Source of the DNA: UBA5336 sp964492485
Lineage (GTDB): Bacteria > Pseudomonadota > Alphaproteobacteria > Caulobacterales > Hyphomonadaceae
Direction of reading: 5' to 3'
Assembly: GCA_964492485.1 (NCBI GenBank)
Contig: CAZBKM010000008.1
Span: 45,607-109,606 of the forward strand
Length of the DNA stretch: 64,000 nt
Positions 40,585 through 49,192 of this stretch are shown here, piece after piece. Numbering within the stretch: the stretch's first letter is position 1; every line of letters starts with the position of its first letter. The position numbers and the translations under genes were made by a program. The notes below the pieces were generated by a model, which saw only the letters and a program-made list of their open reading frames with translations, did not search any database and was not told where the DNA came from.

Positions 40585-41685
40585 ATGAAAGCAGCCGTGA
40601 TGCGGGCTCCACGTGAGCCGCTCTCCATCGAGGAGGTCAGCGTGTCCAAACCCGGGCCGCGTGAAGTCCTTGTCAGGACCTCCGCCGTGGGCGTCTGCCA
40701 TTCGGACGTTCACTTCTGGGATGGCAGCTTTCCCTATGAGCTCCCGACCATCCTCGGCCATGAGAGCGCAGGCGTCGTCGAGCAGGTGGGCGACATGGTC
40801 AGCCACGTGAAGCCGGGCGACCATGTGATCTCGATCCTGTCGCCCTTCTGCGGCACCTGCGAGTTCTGTCTCTCGGGGCACATGTCGGTCTGCCACACGC
40901 AGAATGGCGACGTCTTCCGCCGGGGGGAGGGTGATCCGCCCCGCCTTTCGGTCGGCGGCACCGCCGTGAGCCAGTTCCTGCACCTCTCCTCCTTCGCCGA
41001 ACAGCTCCTGGTGCATGAGAATGCCCTGTGCAAGATCGATCCGGACATGCCCATGGATCGGGCGTGTCTGATCGGCTGCGGCGTGATCACGGGCGTCGGC
41101 TCGGTGTTCCATGCCGCTCAGGTCCGTCCCGGATCGACCGTGGCGGTCATCGGCTGTGGCGGTGTGGGTCTGTCGACGATCAACGGGGCCGATATCGCTG
41201 GAGCGGGCCGCATTATTGCAATCGATCTCGAGCCACAAAAGCTCGAACTGGCCCGCAAATTCGGCGCCACCGACACGGTGAACGCCAGCGAAGGCGACCC
41301 GGTGGAACAGGTGCGTGAGCTGACCGGCGGGGGGGTCGACTATGCGTTCGAGGCCATCGGCCTGAAGAAGACCGCCGACCAGTCCGTTCAGATGCTTCGA
41401 CCGCGGGGTGTATCCACGATCATCGGCATGATCCCGATCGGAACCAATATCGAGGTGCACGGGATCGAACTGATGGTCCAGGAGAAACGCCTCCAGGGCG
41501 CGGTCATGGGTTCCAACCGGTTCCGGATCGATTTCCCGCAACTCATCAAGTTCTACCAGCAAGGCAAGCTGCGGCTCGACGATCTGATCTCCGACCGTAT
41601 CGGCCTGGAGGGTGTGACTGGTGCCCTGCAGAACCTGAAGGACAACAAGGGCTCGGTCGCCCGACAGGTCATCGTGTTCGAGTAA
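40585..41685 (+). CDS. zinc-dependent alcohol dehydrogenase
   Basis: A 366-residue medium-chain dehydrogenase. Catalytic zinc ligands are Cys in GVCHSDVHFWDG and His in LGHESAGVVE, and the structural zinc site has four Cys (FCGTCEFCLSGHMSVC). The coenzyme fold is VAVIGCGGVGLSTINGADIAG, and the acidic residue in IAIDLEP points to NAD+. It resembles class III/NDMA-type ADHs. Reaction: alcohol/aldehyde interconversion; substrate unknown. Confidence 0.92.
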   Translation: MKAAVMRAPREPLSIEEVSVSKPGPREVLVRTSAVGVCHSDVHFWDGSFPYELPTILGHESAGVVEQVGDMVSHVKPGDHVISILSPFCGTCEFCLSGHMSVCHTQNGDVFRRGEGDPPRLSVGGTAVSQFLHLSSFAEQLLVHENALCKIDPDMPMDRACLIGCGVITGVGSVFHAAQVRPGSTVAVIGCGGVGLSTINGADIAGAGRIIAIDLEPQKLELARKFGATDTVNASEGDPVEQVRELTGGGVDYAFEAIGLKKTADQSVQMLRPRGVSTIIGMIPIGTNIEVHGIELMVQEKRLQGAVMGSNRFRIDFPQLIKFYQQGKLRLDDLISDRIGLEGVTGALQNLKDNKGSVARQVIVFE

Positions 41686-41721
41686 GTCTTCCCTTGAAGC
41701 CATGGCGCCCGGCGGTGGACA

Positions 41722-44157
41722 TCACGTGTCCCCGGCGCGGCCCGGGCCTTGTGTTTGCCCTTGATCGTCTGCGGGCGTCTCCGGCGGCTCCACGGCTTCC
41801 ACATCGACGGTGTGGTCGGGTTTCCCTCCGAAAAAGGCCCGGAAATCGCTTCCCGCCGTGCGCAGGTGGAGGTCTCGCTGAGGGAAGGGGATCTCCACGC
41901 CATGTTCCCGGAACGTGGCGAAGATTGCCCTGAGCAGGTCCGTCTGGGCCTGGAGTGCCGTGGCGATGTCTCGCAGATAGGCGCGTACCTCGAAGTCGAG
42001 CGAGCTGTCGCCGAAGCCCCGGAACAGGACCAGAGGCGGCGGTTCCCTGAGCACGATCTCCGTACTCTGCGCCGCTGCCCTGAGCAGCTCCAGAATCCTG
42101 TCGGGATCCTCATTGTAGGAGACGCCGACCGGAACGGTGATCCGGCCCAGCTTGTCGCGATGCGTCCAGTTGGTCACCGGATTCGAGATGAGGTCGGCAT
42201 TGGGAATGATGATCGCGGTGCGATCGAAGGTCTCGATTTCGGTCGATCGTACGGAGATCTTCTTGACGATGCCGTTGCCGGAACTGGTGAAGATCCAGTC
42301 GCCCACCTTGATCGGGCGCTCGAACAGGAGGATCAGCCCCGAAACGAAATTGTTGACGATGCTTTGCAGGCCGAAGCCGATGCCCACGGACAGCGCGCCT
42401 GCGATGATGGCCAGGTTCGACAGGTCGAAGCCCAACATGCCGATGCCGGTCATGAAGGCGATGACCATGCCGACATAGCCGATCAGGGTCTTGAGCGAGG
42501 TCTGGACTCCGACATCGAGCCGCATCCTGCGGAACAGGCTGCGCTCTGCGGTGCGCTGGACCAGCCGGGTGGCCGCGATGAGGGCAATGACGACGCCGGC
42601 GGCGAGAAGTATCTCCAGGATCGAGATGCGCACGCTGCCAACCTCGAATCCGGTGAGGGCGTCGGATGCGAGGGCGCGGACATCCGACCAGCTTGCGCCG
42701 AAGAGGAGAAGCAGAGGCGGTAGCACGGCCAGGGCCACGAGCGCGTCGCCCAGGAGATGCACCGACAGGAGCAGCGGCCCGTCCTCGTCATCCTCGTCGT
42801 CCGGCATGTCGCGGGCGGGGCGCATACCCAGGCGGCGAAGGAGGGTTCTGGCAGCTTCGCGCAACACCGCGCGCGCCAGCCAGGCGACCGCCAGGAGCCC
42901 CAGCGCATAGGCAAACCGCGTCGTGACGAAATGGGCGAGCGCGGTGTACCCGACCAGCGCGGCCAGGATTGCCGCGAGCCCGGCGAGCCCCAGAACGCTC
43001 CGCACCGCCGGCGCGGGCGACCGGCTCTGATTGTCCTCGGGGCGCCAGAATACCGGTCGCGTGGCCAGGATCAGTATGGCACCGAGGAGGCTGGCCACGA
43101 GACCCCTCTGGACCGATGTCAGGGTCTCCGAACCGCCGAAGCGCAGGGCACCTTCGCTGAGAACGCCGTCCAGCCCGACGATCACCGCGGCGAGTACGAA
43201 CAGGCCGCGCAGGCCGGTCGCGGCATGACCGGAAATGTCGATGACGCGCCAGCGCGGTGCCTTCGGAGAGAGGAGGGCGACGGCGGCTCCATCGACGAGG
43301 ACCGCAGCGACGAAGGCGGCCAGGATGCGGTTGACCAGCGGCGTGCTGGACGCATCGAGAATGCCGAGAAGTTGCAGGACCGCCACGAGGCCGACCCCGC
43401 CGAGGATCGCCGGTACGGCGCGGGAGGCCGTGCGCGCGGCGGCGGCCAGGATGCGGCGCGAGGGCGAGGGTGTCAGGCGTTCGATCCGACTGGAAACGGT
43501 GTTGCTGATCCAGGTGCGAACCGGCCAGGTCATGGCGAGGCCGAGCGCCAGCGCCGCGGCGATTCCGGCCAGGGTCACCCAAAGCCGCTCTTCGGCCTGC
43601 CGGTCGCTCACCCATGCCCTGGCCTCGGTCCAGGCTGCCCTGGCGCCGCGCTCCACGGTCGCCGCCGCCTCGCCGAGTTGGGCAGGCTGAAGGGGTGAGG
43701 CCGTGCGTTCCAGCACATGGCTGTAGAAGCTGGCGCGCCGCTGGCTGGAGATTGACTCCAGCAGCCGGTTGGCTTCCTCGATATTGATGTCGGCGCGCGC
43801 CAGCGCAGAGCCGATCTCGGCGCGCTCTGCCTGCAGGGCGTCGCGCCGCGCCGTCACCTGGTCTGCCTCGCCATCCACGGGTTCCCCGAGGCGGGCGAGG
43901 GCTTCCTCCAGGCGCGCCTGGTCTTCTGCCAGACGGTCGCGCAGCTCAAGAGCACGCGCCCGCTGGGCCGAGAGCCGGTCGCGCAGGCGCGACAGGTCTG
44001 CATCCGGCTGCGTCAGTTCGACGGCGATGCGCGTGATCTCGCCTGTCTGGCGGTCCAGCGTGGCTTCGGTCTCTGCCAGATCGACGGCGTGGGCCGGACC
44101 GGTGAGGCACGCCAGGGCAAGGCACAGCCAGATCGCAAGCAGGCGGGCGGGGCGCAT
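41722..44157 (-). CDS. large MscS-family mechanosensitive channel (DUF3772)
   Basis: An 811-residue protein. A Sec signal (LLAIWLCLALACLTGPAHA) leads to a periplasmic coiled-coil-rich part (residues about 25-190, DUF3772-like: LRDRLSAQRARALELRDRLAEDQARLEEALA shown by its heptads). Some ten membrane segments follow. The MscS core is residues about 590-790: GALSVGIGFGLQSIVNNFVSG lines the pore, followed by DWIFTSSGNGIVKKISVRSTEIETFDRTAIIIPN. Members release solutes on osmotic downshock. The C-terminal tail is Pro/Gln-rich. ATG 44157 has AAAGGAG upstream. Confidence 0.9.
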   Translation of the reverse strand: MRPARLLAIWLCLALACLTGPAHAVDLAETEATLDRQTGEITRIAVELTQPDADLSRLRDRLSAQRARALELRDRLAEDQARLEEALARLGEPVDGEADQVTARRDALQAERAEIGSALARADINIEEANRLLESISSQRRASFYSHVLERTASPLQPAQLGEAAATVERGARAAWTEARAWVSDRQAEERLWVTLAGIAAALALGLAMTWPVRTWISNTVSSRIERLTPSPSRRILAAAARTASRAVPAILGGVGLVAVLQLLGILDASSTPLVNRILAAFVAAVLVDGAAVALLSPKAPRWRVIDISGHAATGLRGLFVLAAVIVGLDGVLSEGALRFGGSETLTSVQRGLVASLLGAILILATRPVFWRPEDNQSRSPAPAVRSVLGLAGLAAILAALVGYTALAHFVTTRFAYALGLLAVAWLARAVLREAARTLLRRLGMRPARDMPDDEDDEDGPLLLSVHLLGDALVALAVLPPLLLLFGASWSDVRALASDALTGFEVGSVRISILEILLAAGVVIALIAATRLVQRTAERSLFRRMRLDVGVQTSLKTLIGYVGMVIAFMTGIGMLGFDLSNLAIIAGALSVGIGFGLQSIVNNFVSGLILLFERPIKVGDWIFTSSGNGIVKKISVRSTEIETFDRTAIIIPNADLISNPVTNWTHRDKLGRITVPVGVSYNEDPDRILELLRAAAQSTEIVLREPPPLVLFRGFGDSSLDFEVRAYLRDIATALQAQTDLLRAIFATFREHGVEIPFPQRDLHLRTAGSDFRAFFGGKPDHTVDVEAVEPPETPADDQGQTQGPGRAGDT

Positions 44158-44343
44158 GGGGCTCTCCTTTCAGGGCGGACGCATCGCGGCGGCTCCGCGT
44201 CACTGTGTCGAGGACGGGCCCGCCAAAATCAACCGAAGCCCGCAAGGTCGCGCGTGACGGCCTGGTGCGCAGCTTGGCGATGGGGTTCCAGACCCGCAGC
44301 TTTTGCGCTAGGCCCCGCCGGTAACCAGACGCAAGCATCCCCC

Positions 44344-45945
44344 ATGTCCTTCGAGCAGGAAGCCCGCCGCCGGCGGACCTTCGCAATCATTTCGCATCCC
44401 GACGCCGGCAAGACCACCCTGACGGAGAATCTGCTCCTGTCTGCAGGCGCCATTCGCCTGGCGGGCGAGGTCGCTGCACGGGGGCAGCGCCGGAGAACCA
44501 CTTCGGACTGGATGAAGATCGAACGTGACCGCGGCATCTCGGTCTCGGCCTCGGTCATGACGTTCGAATATGGCGACTTGGTCTTCAACCTCCTGGACAC
44601 GCCTGGTCACGAGGATTTTTCCGAGGACACTTACCGTACCCTGACGGCAGCCGATTCGGCGGTGATGGTGCTCGACGCGGCCAAGGGCATCGAGCCGCAG
44701 ACCCTGAAACTGTTCGAGGTCTGCCGGATGCGGGACATCCCGATCACCACGTTCATCAACAAGATGGACCGCGAGGCGCTCGATCCCTTCGAACTGCTCG
44801 ACGAGATCGCCGACAAGCTGCAGCTCGACGTGGCGCCGCTGTACTGGCCGGCTGCCTCGGGTAACCGGTTCGCAGGCATGCTGGATCTGCGAACCCAGGA
44901 GTTCTGCGTCTACCAGCGGCGCACCGCTGACGAGGCGGTCCACGTCGGACCGGCCGAGCGGCTTGCCTGGGGCGGCAATTCGATTGTCGAAACCATGGAC
45001 GGCGAAGTCCAGGAAGAGTTGGCGGAAGGCGCGGCGCTCGCCCGCGAGGCGCTGCCGGACTTTGACCGTGCGGCCTATCTCGAGGGGCACATGACGCCCG
45101 TCGTCTTCGGCACTGCGTTGCGCCATTTCGGAGTTTCGGAACTGCTCGACATTCTGACCGAGATCGCGCCCGGACCGCGTCCCCAGACCGCCCAGCGCAA
45201 GGGGCAGCCGACCCAGGTGGATGCGGCCGACACCGAGGTTGCCGGCTTCGTCTTCAAGATCCAGGCGAACATGGATCCGAACCATCGCGACCGGGTGGCC
45301 TTCTACCGCCTGTGCTCCGGCGAGTTCAAACGGGGCATGCGCCTGAAGGTCGCCGGCGGCAAGCAGGTGAACGTCCACAATCCTCTGATGTTTCTTGCCC
45401 AGGACCGGGAGATTACCGAGACGGCCTATGCCGGCGACGTGATCGGGATTCCGAACCACGGCCAGCTTCGCGTCGGTGACAGCCTGTCGACGTCAGGCGA
45501 CGTGGTCTTTGCGGGGATACCGAACTTCGCGCCCGAAATCCTCCGACGGGCTCGGACGCGGGACCCTATGAAGGCCAAGCATTTGCGCAAGGCCCTGGAG
45601 AGCCTGGCCGAGGAGGGCGTCACGCAATTGTTCCGCCCCAATATCGGCTCCGACATGATCGTGGGCGCTGTCGGTCAACTCCAGATCGAGGTCATGAGCG
45701 AGCGGGTGGCGGCAGAATACGGGCTCGACGTCCTGTTCGAGGATGCGCCCTACAACGTCGCGCGCTGGATGGCGGCCGATGATCCCGCGATCCTCGAAAC
45801 CTTTATCGACAAGAACCGCAGCAGCACCGGACTCGATCTCGACGGCGCGCCGGTCTATCTGGCGAAGAACGCCTGGGACATGGGGTACGTTCAGGAGAAG
45901 AACCCCGCGATCCGCTTCACGGCGACGAAGGAGCGGGCCGTCTAG
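44344..45945 (+). CDS. prfC: peptide chain release factor 3
   Basis: A 533-residue translational GTPase that recycles RF1/RF2 after termination. G1 is SHPDAGKTTLTE, switch I RRTTSDWMKIERDRGIS, G3 DTPGHEDFSED, and G4 NKMDREA. The RF3-specific domains follow (PNFAPEILRRARTRDPMKAKHLRKAL). ATG 44344 is chosen from the family start (MSFEQEARRRRTFAIISHPDAG); the frame is open earlier. The TAG stop is the first triplet of repeat A3. Confidence 0.95.
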   Translation: MSFEQEARRRRTFAIISHPDAGKTTLTENLLLSAGAIRLAGEVAARGQRRRTTSDWMKIERDRGISVSASVMTFEYGDLVFNLLDTPGHEDFSEDTYRTLTAADSAVMVLDAAKGIEPQTLKLFEVCRMRDIPITTFINKMDREALDPFELLDEIADKLQLDVAPLYWPAASGNRFAGMLDLRTQEFCVYQRRTADEAVHVGPAERLAWGGNSIVETMDGEVQEELAEGAALAREALPDFDRAAYLEGHMTPVVFGTALRHFGVSELLDILTEIAPGPRPQTAQRKGQPTQVDAADTEVAGFVFKIQANMDPNHRDRVAFYRLCSGEFKRGMRLKVAGGKQVNVHNPLMFLAQDREITETAYAGDVIGIPNHGQLRVGDSLSTSGDVVFAGIPNFAPEILRRARTRDPMKAKHLRKALESLAEEGVTQLFRPNIGSDMIVGAVGQLQIEVMSERVAAEYGLDVLFEDAPYNVARWMAADDPAILETFIDKNRSSTGLDLDGAPVYLAKNAWDMGYVQEKNPAIRFTATKERAV

Positions 45946-46043
45946 AGCAAGTTCGGAGCAAACTGGGTCGGCTGCGAACGGAGACTTTCGCAAGAACAAT
46001 GATGTAAAGCGACGGTCTGGAGTGAAACGAAAGACCGGCGCTT
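45943..46043 (+). repeat. repeat family A, copy A3
   Basis: A full A copy with both hairpins; the second has a 12-bp stem with one mismatch (AAGCGACGGTCT against AGACCGGCGCTT). Its first triplet TAG is the prfC stop codon. Confidence 0.88.
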
Positions 46044-46096
46044 GACCAAGACGGATACTTTAGGGCCACAACGACACGCGGAGGGGACCAAGAGGC

Positions 46097-47359
46097 ATGG
46101 ACGGCGTGGAGGGGATTGTCGTGTCGGGGGCGCAGGCGGCAGAGACCCTGCCGGTGTGGGCACGCGATGCCAGTGCATATGTGGCCCGTATCTGGAATGA
46201 GGGCGCCTACGGGCTGACCTATGGCGACATCTTCATCGCCGTGGGGATCCTTCTCGTGTCGATCGTGATTCGCGGTCTGTTCGCGCGCACCGTGGTGCGC
46301 GCCATCACGCGCGCGGCAGCCGGCACCGAGACCAATCTCGACGATGCGCTTGTTAAGGCCATCTCGACGCCCCTCAAGATCGTGCCGGTGATCATCGGCT
46401 TCTACGTCGCCATCCAGGTGATCGAGATTTCCGGCGAGACCGAGCGAATCGCCGACAGGGTTGTCCAGTCCGTGATCGCCCTGTCGGTCTTCTGGACCCT
46501 GTCGCGGGCCGTCAACGCGTTCGAGTTCCTGTTCGCCGGCCTCAAGCAGACGCTCTCCTCCGCCATCGTCGACTGGATGGTGAAGACCCTGCAGGTTCTT
46601 CTCATCATCCTGGGGTTCGGCGCCGTGGTGGACATCTGGGGCTATTCCATCGCGCCGATCATCGCCTCGCTCGGCGTGCTGGGCATCGCCGTCGGTCTGG
46701 GCGCACAGGATCTGTTCAAGAACCTCATCGCCGGTCTCCTGATCCTGACCGAGAAGCGCTTCGTTCCGGGAGAGTGGATCGCGGTGGACGGTGTCGTGGA
46801 GGGCACCGTGGAGAAGATCAATTTCCGGTCCACCCTGGTGCGCCGGTTCGACAAGAGCCCGGTCTTCGTGCCCAACGCCCTTCTGTCGGACAACCCTGTC
46901 ACGAACTTCACGCGCATGACGCATCGCCGTATCAAATGGGTGATCGGGGTGGAGTACCGGACGACCGTGGCGCAGTTGCGCTACATCCGGGAGGAAATCG
47001 AGGCCTGGCTGTGGAGGGATGACCGCTTTGCGAAGCCGCCGGAAGCCGCGCTGTTCGTGCGTGTCGACGCGTTCAATGACAGCTCCATCGATTTCCTGAT
47101 CTATTGCTTCACTCATACCAAGAATTGGGGCGAATGGCTGGCGATCAAGGAGGAGTTCGCGCTCGCCTGCATGGACATCATCGAGCGCGCGGGGACCGGG
47201 TTCGCCTTTCCAAGCCGCACGATCTACCTCCAGCACCAGGATCCGCCGGAACTCGTCGCGCCTCCCGAACATAGCCGCACCGTCAAGGAAGCCCACGCCG
47301 AGATCGAGGCGGAGAGCCCGCGCGTGCGCGGCTTCGGCGAAAGCGACGATGGCGGTTGA
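46097..47359 (+). CDS. MscS-family mechanosensitive channel
   Basis: A 420-residue membrane protein with four or five membrane segments before the MscS pore helix. The signature ASLGVLGIAVGLGAQDLFKNLIAGLLILTE and VDGVVEGTVEKINFRSTLVRRFDKSPVFVPNALLSDNPVTNF is shown by its parts and covers the pore and the beta domain. A C-terminal cytosolic region rich in acidic residues ends the protein (EIEAESPRVRGFGESDDGG). It probably opens under membrane tension. It is preceded by repeat A3. Confidence 0.9.
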   Translation: MDGVEGIVVSGAQAAETLPVWARDASAYVARIWNEGAYGLTYGDIFIAVGILLVSIVIRGLFARTVVRAITRAAAGTETNLDDALVKAISTPLKIVPVIIGFYVAIQVIEISGETERIADRVVQSVIALSVFWTLSRAVNAFEFLFAGLKQTLSSAIVDWMVKTLQVLLIILGFGAVVDIWGYSIAPIIASLGVLGIAVGLGAQDLFKNLIAGLLILTEKRFVPGEWIAVDGVVEGTVEKINFRSTLVRRFDKSPVFVPNALLSDNPVTNFTRMTHRRIKWVIGVEYRTTVAQLRYIREEIEAWLWRDDRFAKPPEAALFVRVDAFNDSSIDFLIYCFTHTKNWGEWLAIKEEFALACMDIIERAGTGFAFPSRTIYLQHQDPPELVAPPEHSRTVKEAHAEIEAESPRVRGFGESDDGG

Positions 47360-47527
47360 CCCGCCCGCGCGCCTCTCACGTCGCGCCCAGCCCATGGCGA
47401 TGCATGTCTCGGCGTAATGACGTGCCATGGCGCGTTCGCCTTGGGCGGAGACGCGTCGCGGGTGACCACCCGCCGGCCGGTTCGGCCCCGCGCGGCATGG
47501 GTCGGGAGCCTCGATGTCGGGCATCGT

Positions 47528-47568
47528 CTTGACGCGAACCGGTGCCCGCGTCGTCTGAGCATGTCCTA
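47528..47568 (-). repeat. partial repeat family B, copy B7
   Basis: On the minus strand it reads TAGGACATGCTCAGACGACG, then GGCACCGGTTCGCGTCAAG, the conserved core of B. The opening TAG is the stop codon of the ELM1-family gene. Confidence 0.65.
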
Positions 47569-48648
47569 CCCGCCGAACCAGTCCGGCGCGGCGGTCTTGC
47601 CGAGCTCGTGGGAGGGAAAGTCCGGCTGCGGATGGCGCGCCAGGAGGTCTGCCACGATCCTGTCGGCGACGCGGTCGGCCTCGCGCAGGGGCTCATAGGC
47701 CCAACTGTCGAGCGTGCCATCGAACCAGCGGGCGCATTTCCGCCCGATCAGCCCTTTGTGGAGGCGGTCGAACTTCTCGCTGCCACCGGTCAGGCGCGCG
47801 ATATGGATGGGCAGCCCATGCCAGGCGGCATCCGACAGCATGTTGGTGCTGTCCTCGGTCACGATGGCGGCATCGGAGAACAGCAGCCAGGCCAGGTAGG
47901 GGTTGGCGCCGTCTTCCGGTCCGGCCCAGAAGCGCGCCCCGATCTCGTCTGCCAGGGCGCGGAAACGGGCGACGATGTCGACCGGTGTCCGTCGCGAGGT
48001 CGTGATCCGCAGTCGCCAGCCAAGCCCTGCGATCTGGCGGAGCTGGCCTGCAAGCCGTGAGGCATCCTCGTCGCTGAAGCTGTGGGCTTTCGACTGGCCG
48101 CCAAGGATCACGATGGCCGATCGCCCGCGCTCATCCGCAAGGTCGGCAAAGGTCAAGGCCGCGCTTTCCTGATCGTCATGCGAGACATAGGTTGGCGCGC
48201 CGACGGTCGAGACCACATTATCGCCGGACAGCCCGTCGTGCTGTGGGGTCACCAGCAGGTCGAACGCCTCCGGCGGCAGCTTCGGATCGAGGATATGGAC
48301 CACATAGGTGGCGCCATTCGACCATCGCCGCACTGCAGCCGACAGCGGCGCCGTCCGCCGGCCGGCCCCGATCCAGACCGTCGGCCAGGGCGCGCGCAGC
48401 GCCGCCCGCTGCCCACGGGGAAGCGACCATCTGGGCAGAGGCCAGGCGCTTGCCGGCATCCAGGTCCAGGGGGGGCGCGGAGACACGGTCATCGGCGCGC
48501 CCCGGTGACCCTCGCCGGCGATGTGGGCGATCCGCATCCAGCGCCGTGTTTCGCCCAGGGCCTGCGCGACGGCGCGCACCTGTGCGGCGTTCCCGGCACG
48601 GCCATCTGAGACCGCCCAGACTGAGGGTCCGAGCGATCCGTCGCCCAT
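47566..48648 (-). CDS. ELM1/GtrOC1 family protein
   Basis: A 360-residue protein of the mitochondrial-fission ELM1-like family (DUF1022). Visible family features are VWAVSDGRAGNAAQVRA at the N-terminus, VTPQHDGLSGDNVV, LGGQSKAHSF and EDSTNMLSDAAWHGLPIH. The fold is thought to be GT-B-like, and bacterial roles include lipid or glycan modification, but are not established. It begins two bases after the greA stop, so it is in an operon with greA. Its TAG stop is in repeat B7. Confidence 0.82.
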   Translation of the reverse strand: MGDGSLGPSVWAVSDGRAGNAAQVRAVAQALGETRRWMRIAHIAGEGHRGAPMTVSPRPPWTWMPASAWPLPRWSLPRGQRAALRAPWPTVWIGAGRRTAPLSAAVRRWSNGATYVVHILDPKLPPEAFDLLVTPQHDGLSGDNVVSTVGAPTYVSHDDQESAALTFADLADERGRSAIVILGGQSKAHSFSDEDASRLAGQLRQIAGLGWRLRITTSRRTPVDIVARFRALADEIGARFWAGPEDGANPYLAWLLFSDAAIVTEDSTNMLSDAAWHGLPIHIARLTGGSEKFDRLHKGLIGRKCARWFDGTLDSWAYEPLREADRVADRIVADLLARHPQPDFPSHELGKTAAPDWFGG

Positions 48649-48650
48649 GG

Positions 48651-49124
48651 TTATTTGAACTCCACCCGGGCGATCTCATAGGCCTTGGCCCCGCCCGGTG
48701 CGGAGACCTCCGCCTCGTCGCCCTCTTCCTTTCCGATGAGCGCGCGGGCGATGGGCGAGGAGATCGAGATCTTGCCCTTTGCGATGTCGGCTTCATCGTC
48801 GCCGACGATCTTGTAGACATGTTCGTCTTCTGTATCGACGTCGATCAGTTTCACGGTGGCGCCGAAGCGCACCTTCGTGCCCGACAGTTTGGACAGGTCG
48901 ATGACGTCTGCGCGCGCAAGCTTGTCATCGAGCTCCGCGATGCGGCCCTCGATGAAGCTCTGCCGTTCCTTGGCGGCATGATACTCCGCGTTCTCGGAGA
49001 GATCACCATGTTCCCGCGCTTCCGCGATCGCCTGGATCACGGCCGGGCGCTCGACGGACTTCAGGTGACTCAATTCCTGGACGAGGGCCTCGTGGCCCTC
49101 CATCGTCATGGGGATTCTTTCCAT
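48651..49124 (-). CDS. greA: transcript cleavage factor GreA
   Basis: A 157-residue transcription elongation factor. The N-terminal coiled coil carries the acidic tip EHGDLSENAEYHAAKERQ, whose Asp and Glu reach the polymerase active site to stimulate RNA cleavage. The C-terminal FKBP-like domain has FGATVKLIDVDTEDEHVYKIVG and ISSPIARALIGKEEGDEAEV. It lies 68 bp after carB and two bases before the ELM1 gene. Confidence 0.96.
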   Translation of the reverse strand: MERIPMTMEGHEALVQELSHLKSVERPAVIQAIAEAREHGDLSENAEYHAAKERQSFIEGRIAELDDKLARADVIDLSKLSGTKVRFGATVKLIDVDTEDEHVYKIVGDDEADIAKGKISISSPIARALIGKEEGDEAEVSAPGGAKAYEIARVEFK

Positions 49125-49192
49125 GAGGGTTCTACTCGTTCGCTACGTGTGAAAGCGTCCGCACAAATTGCCGAAGCGTCAAGTGGGCAGGC

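Noticed and set aside
45917..47524. Long minus-strand open frame opposite the MscS gene
   Set aside because: It is the antisense shadow of a well-supported MscS gene in GC-rich DNA; the translation is rich in Arg, His, Asp and Gly without any domain.
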